From the NCBI RefSeq assembly GCF_030247195.1, contig NC_080671.1:429846539-429910538 (forward strand): a stretch of DNA of 64,000 nucleotides, written 5' to 3'. The position numbers and the translations under genes are program-made. The stretch is from Topomyia yanbarensis (taxonomy: Eukaryota; Arthropoda; Insecta; Diptera; Culicidae). Positions within the stretch are counted from its first letter, which is position 1; each line of letters starts with the position of its first letter. The notes under the pieces are model-generated. The model had not been told where the DNA came from. It searched no databases and worked only from the letters and a program-made list of their open reading frames with translations. Positions 1-10,706 of the stretch are shown piece after piece.

Positions 1-1189
1 ACGTTAGAAGTGGCTGGACGCCTACTGACGGAAGTATCGGCGAGATCAGATCGTGGTGCGACTTGTCCTCAATACCAACGATGCCATCTGAATCATCCTC
101 CAGATTTTCACCAATTATAATACTTCCCGTTGTACGTACAAGCGAGTTCAAGTTACTATCGATAGCTAGGTCACCTGACAGCAAAGAATGCACATCCATC
201 TTGCCTACTGGTGCACTCTGCCAACGGAGTTGACGTGAATTTCACGTTACGTGTATCGACCGGATTTACCATAGTCGGTAGAGTAGGATCAGCTCCAGCT
301 TCATCCGCTCCAGTTTCTCAAATCTTACCTACTCCAACAACGCTTGCTCCTACGCAAGCTTTTCTTGGCTAACCTCGTCCATTAGCCGTCGTTCTTCCTC
401 GCAGAGTTAAAAATAATCGAAGCTCTTTTTTGATGGCTGAAAATGAACCTGATGCGACTCGCGGTGAATAGAAAAAATATTCATTCAAATATCCATGTTA
501 TTCATTCAGTTGAATATCGTACAATATATTCATTTCACTAATTATATAGGAAAATGTTTTCAAATGCCGGAAAAGTATATGAAACAACAATCATCATCGC
601 TTACATTGTGCCAGGGCATACTTTGATACGTTTGATTCGTTGCTGCACGGCCGCTTCGTGTAATAATCGGAGACGAATGAAAATCTGCATGGATGAATGG
701 GCGGTTTATTCGTTTGACGTTTTCAGCTTCGTCACTGAATATTGAAAATGAATGCGGCTGAATTTGATCAATTTTCATTCAATGAATTTGAATATTTTTA
801 ACTCTGCTTCCTCGAGACGCTCTAGCTCCCGGTCGATTCGTGCTTTCTTCGTGATTGATGAGACTTGTGTCTGAGCGGTTTGGCGGAACGGAGATTGGGG
901 GTACGCATAACACACATGAAAAGGTAACCTTATTAACACTTGTTGCGCTTACTTTATCACATGAGAAATGATACCAATGCTCACATTTCTTATATTGGAC
1001 CATGTACCATTCGGCAGTGTTCAGCCGATCACAGTACGCACAGTCAAAAACCTCACCTTCGACATCGTCGACCGTAGACGGTACAAAAGATGGATCATAT
1101 CTTCCTTCACCTCCTTCATTGATGTCCACCTTTTCGGGGTTAGTTTTCGTGGCTTTAGTCATCGACTTTGTCTGTCGTATGTTGGACAT
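1..1189 (-). pseudogene. BEL/Pao-type retrotransposon gag remnant
   Basis: Reading the minus strand from 1189, the frame starts MSNIRQTKSMTKATK, then a PHD/zinc-finger-like block (CAYCDRLN, CEHWYHFSC, CVLC), then after a +1 frameshift near 870 a charged coiled coil (TKKARIDRELERLEE). A 407-bp insertion follows. Removing it and one target copy joins LEE directly to ERRLMDEVSQEKLA. In-frame stops follow, and a further open stretch (MDVHSLLSGDLAIDSN) runs off the window at position 1. N-terminal PHD-like fingers followed by a coiled coil are what I know of mosquito BEL/Pao gag. No protease, RT or LTR is in view. Family assignment is inference. Confidence 0.55.
401..807. mobile_element. 407-bp MITE inserted in the gag remnant
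   Basis: Terminal inverted repeats GCAGAGTTAAAAAT at 401-414 and its reverse complement at 794-807. It is flanked by the direct repeat TTCCTC at 395-400 and 808-813. Excision restores the gag coiled-coil frame, which independently supports the boundaries. There is no coding capacity. Confidence 0.75.
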
Positions 1190-2288
1190 AATTACCGTAA
1201 ATTCTTCGAATTTTCTATTGGCGGTAATTGTTCGGAGTTCGTTTAGCAGTACAACTCGCTATTTACGGTATTATCTGGCTCGAAGCTGAAACACAAACTT
1301 TTATTTCACGTCCAATTGTTCTTTCTATCTTAATACTACTTACAATTTAGTATCCGAAAAACCAGAAAGACCGCTAACAGAAACTCTTCCTTCGCTTCAA
1401 TTTATCCAATCTGTAAATTCAATGTTTATCAATTCTGCCTTCAATTCATCAAACAAATCTACCTGTCCGATCTATACTCTACTCAACGTTCTTCTCTGCT
1501 TCACTTCCGATAATTCTACAAATTATATTTTTTATCTTTACACCTTCAAACTTTTCTTCACCCGCCGTATATTTTCTATTTCAGCACTCTTCACTTTGTT
1601 TTGGTCATTTCCTCGTCTACACTCTCCCTCACCCTAACCCATTTTAGTGTAAATTCAAATGTGGGTTGATGTGGTGCGGCAACCACACAACGGGGGGCTT
1701 CTGGGTAAACTTTATACTCAACATGAACCAAAGAACTGGCATCCATGTGCGTACCCGACAATTAATCAAACTGCAATTCCTTGGTCTCAAGCACGCAGAG
1801 TACAGTTCGATTTCAACATGGCATCGTTTTCGGATGTTTTTTCACCGATCGTTTTTCTTTTCATGAAGTGGCGTCACTTTTTCGACCGCTTTCGTGATCA
1901 CAAATGCTGCAATCGTTATGCTCTTTCAGGGATTCAACAACAATAATTCACTCGGAATTCTATTAATTCGAGCGATAAATCGTTCTAATTGATACAGACA
2001 CAATCCGACGCAAGAAAGGCCAAACATTTGCTGTTCAGAGGAGAATTTTTTAGTGGTAGAAGTACTTGCCATTGGTGGGCCGTGTTGCCAGAAGTTACAC
2101 CGATAATGCGTATCAGGTAGAAGTAGTTGTTTTCCAGCCTTCAAGAAACTAATAATCACAGTAAGTCAATCCTAAAACGGACAGGTAAGTAGGGCTACAG
2201 TTCACACAGCTGGTGGTATATTGTACCGCCCAGCAGATAATTTGGTGCTGCTCTTCGTAGGTGTTAAGTACAGTTAGACACAGGGGGA
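1190..2288. other. No gene recognised
   Basis: AT-rich sequence, probably more retroelement or intergenic DNA upstream of the gag remnant. The open frames here (up to 95 codons) have no familiar motif, no splice context and no low-complexity signal. Confidence 0.4.
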
Positions 2289-2296
2289 CCTATGAC

Positions 2297-3047
2297 CAGC
2301 GATGCCAACCTTCCAGTTTAAACTGGATTCTTCCAGTTTTTTTTACAACATCCAGTCAAACAGACAATCGGAAAAATCTTCCAGTTTTTTGAAATTTTAG
2401 CCAGTTTTATCCAGTTTTTTTAATATTCATTTATTTAGTTTTCTTTCTAACAAATTGTAACTCGATTCACAGAATTTTCAAGCAAGCGATGGGATGATGC
2501 AGAGTGCCGCAGAATAAGATTTAAATCCACCGTGACCTGAACTCTTTTTATACTACTTGTGAGTAAAACGGTACAAGAATGTACATTTTGATACGATTTC
2601 AAATGAATTTTACTCAAACATAAAGGTGGCAGTACATTGTGTCAAATATTTACATGAACATTTGTTGTATTCGCAGCTAGTTGCTATACTATCGTAAGAA
2701 AGGATTAAGCGCATTCTCAAGTTTAGTAAAGGGTCTTAAATTTACGATTTTGTGGATTTTGTGTAGATTGAAAATCTTCAAAACAGTAAAATTCGACTGT
2801 AACTATTAGAATTACATTCAAATTCAGATGTTTTAATATTTTTTAAAATTTGGACAACAATATCAAAAACTGACTCAAATTTTCAATAAAAGGTTTGGAA
2901 CATACGTGTTTACTTAAAATTACGTTCATTGAATCGTTGACTTAAACATAACAAGAGTATAGTAGGTTTTTTCGAGCATCCAGTTTTTTTCCAGTTTTTT
3001 TTTCTTGAAAGGTTCCAGTTTTTTTGAAAAAAATGTTGGCAACGCTG
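2297..3047. mobile_element. hAT-like non-autonomous element with reiterated CCAGTTTTTT word
   Basis: Ends CAGCGATGCCAAC and GTTGGCAACGCTG are inverted repeats beginning CAG. They are flanked by 8-bp target copies CCTATGAC (2289-2296) and CCTATAAC (3048-3055), one mismatch. An 8-bp duplication with CAG...CTG ends is the hAT signature. The terminal regions repeat the word CCAGTTTTTT many times. Confidence 0.75.
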
Positions 3048-3329
3048 CCTATAACCCAACTATCACAACTCGAAGTGACATGTGTTTGGTATTAGCACTG
3101 AGAAGTATTAGCGCAAAAAACCATATTTATATTCATATGACAGTCTACATCCTCTTGTCATATATTCGTAAAGTAGAATCCTAAATGGGATATCATAAAA
3201 ATATTTTTAGTTGAAAAACAGATAACATTCACTATATAATGGAAAAATTAGTAACCAATAAGATTATATGTTCAAAATAAAACTAATGCAATTCAGTTAG
3301 TGTAGAACGGAACATACAAACTAAACAGG

Positions 3330-3335
3330 TTTATT
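3330..3335 (-). terminator. Candidate poly(A) signal of IDH3G
   Basis: AATAAA on the minus strand about 490 nt past the stop codon. No other feature explains 3336-3822, so this stretch is probably 3' UTR or downstream flank. No cleavage site can be shown from sequence alone. Confidence 0.3.
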
Positions 3336-3822
3336 TGCACCGCATTAGAAAATGGTTCGAAATAGCAACATACTAATGGATTTTAGACCTATAGTTAAGG
3401 AATGTATAAACATGATAGGAAAATTGTCTGTTTAAATATCATCCAACGATCCATGATGCCTGCGTTTTGTTAGCATGTTTGGGATTAGAGAAAATAAACG
3501 AAAAAAGAAACAACACTTTGTTTAGCACTACTGTATCGTTAAAATCTACAACTATTATCTGGTTTGACTACGAACTATATCAGATCTTCACTGGGACAAA
3601 CTATTCAACCAACACACTTACTGCCCATGATCGCAAATCTGTCCCGTAAAGATAGGGAATCCTATAGAAAACGGGACAAATATGCAATCATGGCTGGCTT
3701 ACTGATCTAAAACTTAAAAGATTAATACAAAACACAAATGTAACCTATTCTAGCACACACACCGACTGCCTATACCAAAAACCTACGCAACTAGACACAA
3801 CACCAGTCTAAATGCAAAAAAC

Positions 3823-4089
3823 TCACCAATAGGTTCTCTTCTCGGCCAGATGCTGCAGAACTTTCTGCACGATTTCCGTACTGGTGTTTTGACCACCCAA
3901 GTCCGGTGTGTGAATTCCGTCAACGTCGATTGTCTTGTGCAGTGCATCGGAAATACTATCGGCATGGTACCGATGGCCCAAATGGTACAGCATGTCGACG
4001 GCAGCGTTCAGCATGGCCACCGGGTTGGCCACGTTCTTACCGGCAATGGAAGTGCCAGTGTTACGGGTACCCGGTTCAAAAACCGCGTA
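3823..4089 (-). CDS. IDH3G: IDH3G exon 3 (C terminus)
   Basis: 88 codons plus stop. The acceptor is a T-rich tract ending CGGTAG|TAC at 4089. It encodes YAVFEPGTRNTG through ANPVAMLNAAVDMLYHL and the ending EKRTYW followed by TGA (3825-3823). The intron upstream is only 66 nt. Confidence 0.92.
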   Translation of the reverse strand, partial: YAVFEPGTRNTGTSIAGKNVANPVAMLNAAVDMLYHLGHRYHADSISDALHKTIDVDGIHTPDLGGQNTSTEIVQKVLQHLAEKRTYW

Positions 4090-5204
4090 CTACCGAAAGA
4101 AAAAAAAAATGTCTGCATTTACAAATGAACTGCAAGCGCACTGCGCAACACCTACATGATCGCCGTAGTTCCGACCGGAGAACAGACCAGCACCTCCCAC
4201 CAAACCGCACAGCACGTTGGAAGTGATGCTACCGTACAGGTTTGTCGTGTTCATCACGTCGAACTGATGCGGGTTGGATACCAGCTGCATACAGCAGTTG
4301 TCGATGATCATATCGTTGTGCTGAATGTCCGGATACTCTTTGGCAACATCACGGGCCACCTTCAGAAACATTCCGTCGGCAAGTTTCATAATGTTGGCCT
4401 TGTGAATGGTGGTCACCTTCTTGCGATTGTTATTGCGGGCAAACTCGAACGCAAATCGGGCCACTCGAGCCGCATTCTCCACCGTTATCACCTTCATGCT
4501 TTCCACCACACCACGGACACTCTCGTGCTCCAGCATAGCATATTCACCCTCCGTATTTTGTCGGATGATGACAACATCCACGTTCTGATGATGCGCGGGG
4601 ATGGCATTGAACGATTTACAATGCAGCACATTCACGTACAAATCCAGTTCATTTCGGAGAGCCACATTACGCGAAACGATCCCAGTCGATTCCGATTTGG
4701 TCTCAATGTTTCCCTTGATAGCTACACCGTTCCGTTTGATAGACATGATAGCGTACTCCAGATCTTCGTTTCCCTCGCTCGCCGGATCGATGTCTACAAT
4801 TTCAAAATCCACCGGTACACCGGCAAACCGGAATACCTCTCTAACGTAGTTCATCAGCTCCGGCCCAATACCACCGCCCGGTAGCATGGTTACCGTGTGT
4901 CGGCCTCCGTACTGTGCCACCGGAATCTGCTCCACCTTGCGCTGGATTGGATTTTTGTGCTGTAGCTCGAATGCCGATACAGCACAACCCTACAGAATAC
5001 AACACATATTCAATCGGAGCACGATAATTTTAACAGAAAACAAGGATCATTTGAAGGTGAAATCCAGTTGAATATCGTATAGCAGAAAAAATTATATAAC
5101 TTCAGCAATTATAAAAACAAAAGACCGACATCATTGGCGCAACTTACCCGTTTGATTAACGGAGTGACTAAATCCTGGCTGAGACGGAACAGACGAAGTG
5201 CCAT
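3823..5204 (-). CDS. IDH3G: NAD-dependent isocitrate dehydrogenase, gamma-type regulatory subunit (3 exons)
   Basis: Spliced CDS complement(3823-4089, 4156-4989, 5148-5204), 1158 nt, 385 aa, all junctions phase 0 with GT-AG. IDH3 is the mitochondrial matrix enzyme of the TCA cycle that oxidatively decarboxylates isocitrate to 2-oxoglutarate with NAD; gamma subunits are mainly regulatory. The start is the ATG at 5204, giving a short basic, arginine-rich leader (MALRLFRLSQDL) that suits mitochondrial import. Recognisable blocks are GGRHTVTMLPGGGIGPE, KGNIETK, TEGEYAMLEHESV, RKKVTTIHKANIMKL, NLYGSITSNVLCGLVGGAGL and GTRNTGTSIAGKN, which align along IDH3G rather than the catalytic alpha subunit. 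Length is near the roughly 390 aa of animal IDH3G. Human IDH3G, as I recall it, has GDGIGPE where this has GGGIGPE. The stop codon overlaps a donor-like GGTGAGT, so an alternative C terminus is possible. FCHo lies upstream on the same strand, with no sign of shared function. Confidence 0.95.
4156..4989 (-). CDS. IDH3G: IDH3G exon 2 (main catalytic-fold exon)
   Basis: 278 codons. The acceptor is CTGTAG|GGT at 4989 and the donor CAT|GTAGGT at 4156. It begins GCAVSAFELQHKNPIQRK, which finishes the leader, then runs from GGRHTVTM to SGRNYGDH. The first ATG-like position inside the exon is a GTG at 4935 and is not the start. The join to exon 3 restores GDH-YAVFEPGTRNTG, a family hallmark. Confidence 0.93.
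5148..5204 (-). CDS. IDH3G: IDH3G exon 1 (presequence)
   Basis: Nineteen codons, MALRLFRLSQDLVTPLIKR, ending CGG|GTAAGT at 5148. Composition (Arg, Leu, Ser, no acidic run) fits a mitochondrial targeting peptide. The open frame continues upstream to another Met at 5369, but that extension looks like 5' UTR and does not resemble the family. Confidence 0.85.
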
Positions 5205-5344
5205 GTTTGATGGAATATTTTTCAAAAGAAGAAAATTTGCAATTATTTGTCTTGTACAACAGCCGAACAACCGAAAGGAAGACCGAGTTTTGGATAAAAA
5301 CACGACTCGTACAAGACAGAGCAAAATAATTTTTGACAGCAGAC

Positions 5345-5604
5345 CAGAGATGCCAGGTACTTTTTTCAAATGTCTGCAATAATAATTTTAAAAGTCTGGG
5401 AAGTACAAAAAATGTCAGGAAAGCTAGTGTAACCAAAAGCCTTTATATTCAAAAATCTGCAAATATCTGCAACAAAACATAAAAATCTGCAAATATCTGC
5501 AACCAAACTAGAAAATCTGCAAATATCTGCGTCATCCAAAAAATCTGCAGCTTAAATTAAAAGTCTGCGAATTTGCAGACTTGTCTGCAAATCTGGCATC
5601 TCTG
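5345..5604. mobile_element. hAT-like MITE with reiterated ATCTGCAAAT word
   Basis: Ends CAGAGATGCCAG and CTGGCATCTCTG, flanked by the perfect 8-bp duplication CAGCAGAC (5337-5344 and 5605-5612). The body is a degenerate tandem of AATCTGCAAATATCTGCAAC. It sits just upstream of IDH3G exon 1, so it may lie in or near the promoter. Confidence 0.85.
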
Positions 5605-5975
5605 CAGCAGACGGAAAAAAATTGTTGTTGACTGTCTGGCCGGTGCTGCCAGTTTTGTTAAGTTTAGGATTGTTCACATTGTTCCAGTACCAGTACACTG
5701 AGAAACAAAAATATGTTAGCATCTGGGAGGAAAAACAGACTCAATAAATGTGAATGTCATAGCGAGCCAGAATCAAACTGTCACTCTGAGCCACAAAAAA
5801 GTGAACATCAAGGAAATACGAGTATTGATGTCGTATTCTGGCTTGAAAATGCTTACGAACAATAAGTTTCCTTGATATTTTGTCTAGAATGGCAAAAGCA
5901 CAATCGTGATTCGCTGGTTGGGCCACACACACAGAAAAAAAATGTTGGTAAAAATAAGAGGTTTTCACTCTTATG

Positions 5976-6092
5976 GCGTTTTCGATTGACCCCGAAACTG
6001 AGTCAGGTTCTAATCCCAACCGCTAGCAGTTCATACATTTTGACAGCAGTTGGGGTTAGAAACTAACTCAGTTCCGCTTCAAGCAAAAACGA
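5976..6092. repeat. Short foldback (MITE-like)
   Basis: Two arms of about 45 bp (AACTGAGTCAGGTTCTAAT on the left, its near complement around 6055-6075) enclose a short spacer. Boundaries and target duplication are not clear. Confidence 0.5.
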
Positions 6093-6179
6093 CATTAGCA
6101 AAAACAACCAATGCGTACTCTTAGTTTGAAAATAAAACTTTCATTTTGATTACTATTCTTCATTAGCTTGAAAGGAACA

Positions 6180-6995
6180 CTTTTATCAAATACATATTTG
6201 TATTTGGTACAATTCACCAAATTTTGAGTAAAGTTCAAATAATTCAAAAGTACCTTATTCCTAGCCTTATTCCATGGAAGAGCTCGACTGAGTCGAATCT
6301 CTCGATTTGTTTTTGACACTCTCATTCGCGATGAAAAACTCAACTCATGTTAAGTCTAAAAAAAACCTTTCCTTTGCGTTGTTTTATTTTTCTGTTCTGA
6401 TTTAATACACACCAAAATTTGGTTGTCGATTTCAGCAAACTTTTGCTGAATTTTCATCAGCTGAAAGTTTCAGTAATACAAGATGCCGAAAAATCGGCAA
6501 TTTGAATTGAACCTAATTGACAGATTTGCTTTGCTAAAAATTCAGTAATTCAAATTGTCAACTTTACAGCGCAAATACCGGATTTACAGCAATCCAGCAA
6601 GGAGTACAGAGAATTCGGCGATTGCGCCGTCAATTTGACAATTTGAATTACTGAATTTTAAGCAAAGCGAATCTGTCGAACAGGTTCAATTCAAATTGCC
6701 GATTTTTCGGCATCTTGTATTGCTGAAACTTTCAGCTGTTGAAAATTCAGTAATCTTTCGCTGGCATTCGGCGAAAAAAAATTGGATCTGTAGATTTATT
6801 TTTATTTTTCCGGGCATCTTTTTTATTCCAACGTCTTCGGTTCAAACCGACGCGCTGCGAAATATTTCATTGGCTGTTGAAATATTTCGAGACGCATGTG
6901 CTTATGGGTGTCCAAATTGTTGCGCGCAGTAGTTGTATGAATTGCTGGATAGAAACGGATTTAAGAGTCCAAGTAAGTCGAAAACCGCTTGAACG
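6180..6995 (+). repeat. Dispersed repeat, copy 1 (interrupted)
   Basis: Shares blocks with 11553-12047: CAAAAGTACCTTATTC, GAGCTCGACTGA, GCGAAATATTTCATTGG, GAATTGCTGGATAGAAAC and GAGTCCAAGTAAGTCGAAAA. Copy 1 carries a foldback of about 380 bp (6411-6790) absent from copy 2. I cannot place the family. Confidence 0.6.
6411..6790. mobile_element. Foldback MITE nested in dispersed repeat copy 1
   Basis: Arms of about 115 bp are inverted copies (CAAGATGCCGAAAAATCGGC on the left, complement at 6695-6720; AATTCAGTAATTCAAATTGT and its complement nearer the centre). The second copy of the host repeat reads across the site without it. Confidence 0.65.
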
Positions 6996-7377
6996 TTTAG
7001 CATCACCTTTTTCCTAAATCAATATATTTATTCTATTACTTTTCAACAGAAGAACATTAGTGCATAAATTGCATTCATTCTGCAACTCTGTGTACGACGA
7101 ACTTGCTAAAGTATTAGTCCGGAATTAAATATTTCGTGGTTATCAAGCAATCTCTTCGGGCTATCCATGTCACTATTCTATTTTCTTCTATGGTGGAAAG
7201 CGTGAACCTTTTCTTGTTCCTTCAGGCCAGTTGTTCCTGATATTCCACGATACTTCACAGCAGTGCGTGATACATTCAATTGCCTGCACGCTTTTTTGAC
7301 AAAACATGGTTCTGGTTGCTCGAATGCACTTTTGCATGACAGCCTTGATGTATTTGTACCTACTGTTTTTAGTTTTG

Positions 7378-7435
7378 CCTTTCTCAAATAGAAAGGTTAT
7401 GCGATCACTCTAAAAAACGCCAAACTAATCCTAGA
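7378..7435 (+). repeat. Isolated end of the CCTTTCTC-type TIR element
   Basis: GCCTTTCTCAAATAGAAAGG followed by TTATGCGATCACTCTAAAAA matches the left end of the complete element at 31388-32099. No partner end is seen here. The adjacent minus frame (7178-7387) has no convincing homology. Confidence 0.5.
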
Positions 7436-7487
7436 CATTTGGAGTCTGCTACGTACATTCAAGTGCATCGAAAGCGATTTAGCATCA

Positions 7488-8905
7488 AAAGGCCGAAAAA
7501 AATAAGGCGAAATTTTAAAAGGCGAAAATTCAAAAGGCCTAATGCTAAAAAGGTCGACAAATCAAACGGCCGAAAACCTAAAAGGCGAAAATTCAAAAAG
7601 CCGAAAACCCAAAAAGGCCGAATCTCAAAGGGCAAACTTTTTTTTATTATTCGATTATTTCACATTGTGTTCTTCCTGATTGATTAATCGCCTCATGTTT
7701 GAGTAAATCGAGCAATCGGGCGGATTGCATGTTTACGTACGAAACATTTCCAATAAAAAAGAAGGATTAATACTCTAAAAATCCACCAAACCCTTTGTCA
7801 AATTGTGCATTCATTGCGATTTTAATTTAGACCGGGCAACCGAAGTGATCACAAGTGTGCATGCAAAGGTTATTTGGCATACAGATTCAAAGAACTGCTC
7901 ATATTTGAAAGAAGGAATCAATCCCTATTTTCGAGTAAACCGGGAATACGAACAGCTATGCAGTTGTAAGCAGCTGGCATGTAGCTCAAATGTTTGAGCA
8001 TAACGGCAACTACCTAAATATTTAAATAACTTTAAATGAGTTTGTTTGCCAATAGTACTAATATTGTACTTGAACCAAAATTAATTAGATTATTCTTCTT
8101 TGCCAATTAATAAAAACCATTTACGCCATATCACTTCAAGTCGCGTGCTGTCCAAAATCGCTGTCGCTCCGTCGGACTTAAACTAATTTATAGACCCTAT
8201 GTTTGAGTAATCCGGGCAAACGAGTGGATCACAGGTTTGCTTGCGAGGGGCCGCCGCTTCGGATCCTTGGTCTCGGTTATGCGGCAAAGCCGTATTACAC
8301 TGGCTTCGCCCCAAGTGCTAGAGCAGTGTAAAAACCGATGGTTGAATATATGTAAGATTATTAAATAAATCATCGTTTGAAAAACTTAGCGAAATTCACA
8401 AATGATGAAGTATATAATTCGAAAGAACAGCTCATGATATAAAGAAAGATAATAAGGATAATTTTAATTATTGAAGCGCTGTATGGAAAACCAAAACTCA
8501 CTGGCGATCATAATAATAATGGCCAAAACAAAACATACGTCTGGGGGATCGCAATTTTACACTATACTATACTAAAACGTAAGTCAAGTCATAGCCAAGT
8601 ATCCATAATTGCAAAAATGAACAAGCATAAAAATTTCAAAAATGAATCTCAAAAGAACTGCTCATATTTAAAAGAAGGCAAAATCAACTATAAAATGTAT
8701 TCACTCGAAATATAATCAATATCAGGTAATGGATAATAACACATTATTATCATTGCTTTGTTTGTTTCGTTCTATAAAAAAGTTTGCCATTCAAAATTTT
8801 GCCTTCTGAAAAGTTTGCCTTTTGAAATTCCGCCTTTTGATTTTTCAGCCTTTTGAATTCGGCCTTATATAATTTCGGCCTTATGATTTTCAGCCTTATG
8901 GCCTC
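7488..8905. mobile_element. Element bounded by inverted AAGGCCGAAAATTC word repeats
   Basis: 7488-7640 reiterates AAAAGGCCGAAAATTC about ten times. 8778-8905 contains the same word inverted (TTTTGCCTTTTGAATT). Together they look like long reiterated terminal inverted repeats around about 1.1 kb of unrelated DNA with no clear gene. No target duplication was found. Confidence 0.5.
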
Positions 8906-9862
8906 GACCCAAAGACTTTTTTGTCCATTTTTTTCGCAAATTTTTATATTTGTTGGTGTAGGAACCACAAATTTGGTTGATCCAATACTGAGAAGCTGCC
9001 AAATTTTCAATATGATGGTTTCAATCAATCATATAATGAATCCTCAGACTGTCGATAAATCTTCTTATTCAATTAGTTGCTATTACAATTTTCTGGATAT
9101 ATTAATGTGTCAAGGGTTCATAATGCGCAGATACCCAGTTTCACTTGTTTCCATAATACACCCTCAGAATTTCAATATAAATTTTAAATCATCTAATTTT
9201 TTTAGATCTACATCGCAAAAGATTATGATAGCGTTAGGTATTATCGTTTAAAACAAATTTCTTTTCGTATGTGTAGGGATTGAGACAGAGTGCGATAGAA
9301 AATATAAAAATGAAACAAATGAAAGGTAGAGATTCAGGAGAGCGAAAATAGAAATGAAATTGTATGAGAGTAGAGAATAGATTGGAGATAGCTAGAAAGA
9401 AATGAGCTGAACAAAGCTCGTCAGTTGTGTGATTGACTTTGAACGAGGAAGTTCAGTATCTGAGTAGTCCGGACACGGCAGTATGTGGGACTTTATTTAT
9501 ATGAGAGCGAAGTATTCTTTTGATAATAGTAAAACAAATACTTACAAGCCCTGTGGCATGCTCGTCAGTGTTCGCTACCAAACCATCCGCTCTGGAACAA
9601 TCCTGAAATGGAACACCATGTGTAGCAACAGCACGTAGCAACATCGGTAACAACAGCGCGTAGCAACAGGGATAGCAACAACGGTAGCAACGCACTTATG
9701 AAATGCATAAGCGTTCAATGAAATCAAAATTGTGTAGCTTCATAAGTTGCAACTTATGGAATTCTTAAGCAGATTTGCGCCAGTGCACATAGATTAGTCA
9801 ATTGGTAAATTTTATTTAATTACTAGGCTGATTTTCCGTAGTTATAAACTAAACTTCTACAC
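8906..9862. repeat. AT-rich spacer with a GTAGCAACA minisatellite
   Basis: No gene recognised. 9619-9690 holds six to seven degenerate copies of a GTAGCAACA(GC) word. The rest is unassigned, including an open frame at 8853-9251 without recognisable motifs. Confidence 0.45.
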
Positions 9863-10706
9863 GTTACTATGTTTTAATTGCCGCAAGGTTCTACTGTATC
9901 GATTTTGTTGGCTATTTTCGGCAAATTTGAGACTAAGAGAAACGAAAGCAATGAAATTGAAAGATGGATAGGTATTGAAAGACGGATAGGTATTCTAGAG
10001 CGAATCAGTTATAAACTTAGAACGGAAAACTAGAACTAGGCAGGCTCATATAGGCATGGGCATACGCTCTAGAATACCTATCCGTCTTTCAATTTCATTG
10101 CTTTCGTTTCTCTTAGTCGCAAATTTGCCGAAAATAGCCAACAAAATCGATACAGTAGAACCTTGCGGCAATTAAAACATAGTAACATATAAACTAGTTG
10201 GTAAAAAAGTAGATAAAAATTCGATTTCTGCTAGCTGAGCTGTGTCATTAATTGCTATCAGCCATCCGTGTGTGCGGAACGAAAAAATAAAATAAGTAGT
10301 TCAATCACAATAGGATCGGTGCGACACCGATAGCTTGGTGTCGATTGAATGCATACGTCACGGCTTGATGCTAGCAGAAAGGGAGAAGAATGATCGCATG
10401 GTCGTTCTAGGCGAGGATTTGTGAAGAATTTTTTGCCGGCGTCGGCGGTAAAACATGATGATGAGTTATGTTCTACCATAGACCATGCGGTAGACTTGGG
10501 TGGAACGCCCAACTCCTACTCTGCAGAAGGCAAAAAATTCTTCACATTTCCTTTCGATCATGCCCATATGAGCCTGCCTAGTTCTAGTTTTCCGTTCTAA
10601 GTTTATAACTGATTCGCTCTAGAATACCTATCCGTCTTTCAATTTCATTGCTTTCGTTTCTCTTAGTCTCAAATTTGCCGAAAATAGCCAACAAAATCGA
10701 TACAGT
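9863..10706. mobile_element. Composite foldback with three inverted arms
   Basis: 9863-10186 is an inverted repeat with arms of about 130-150 bp (TTGCCGCAAGGTTCTACTGT and its complement). A third arm at 10559-10707 repeats the same sequence (CTAGAATACCTATCCGTCTT, CAACAAAATCGATACAGTA). The whole is bounded by the direct repeat AAACTTCTACAC at 9851-9862 and 10707-10718. Arms are nearly identical, suggesting recent activity. The 250-bp stretch between the second and third arms encodes nothing recognisable. Confidence 0.6.

Noticed and set aside
4156..4884. 242-codon plus-strand open frame opposite IDH3G
   Set aside because: It is the antisense shadow of the conserved IDH3G exon 2, with no homology of its own.
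7178..7387. Minus frame with CRQLNVSRTAVKY resembling a helix-turn-helix
   Set aside because: The similarity is short, the surrounding frame is not supported and no element boundaries fit.
7439..7687. Lys/Arg-rich 82-codon frame
   Set aside because: It is a translation of the AAAAGGCCGAAAATTC minisatellite, not a basic protein.
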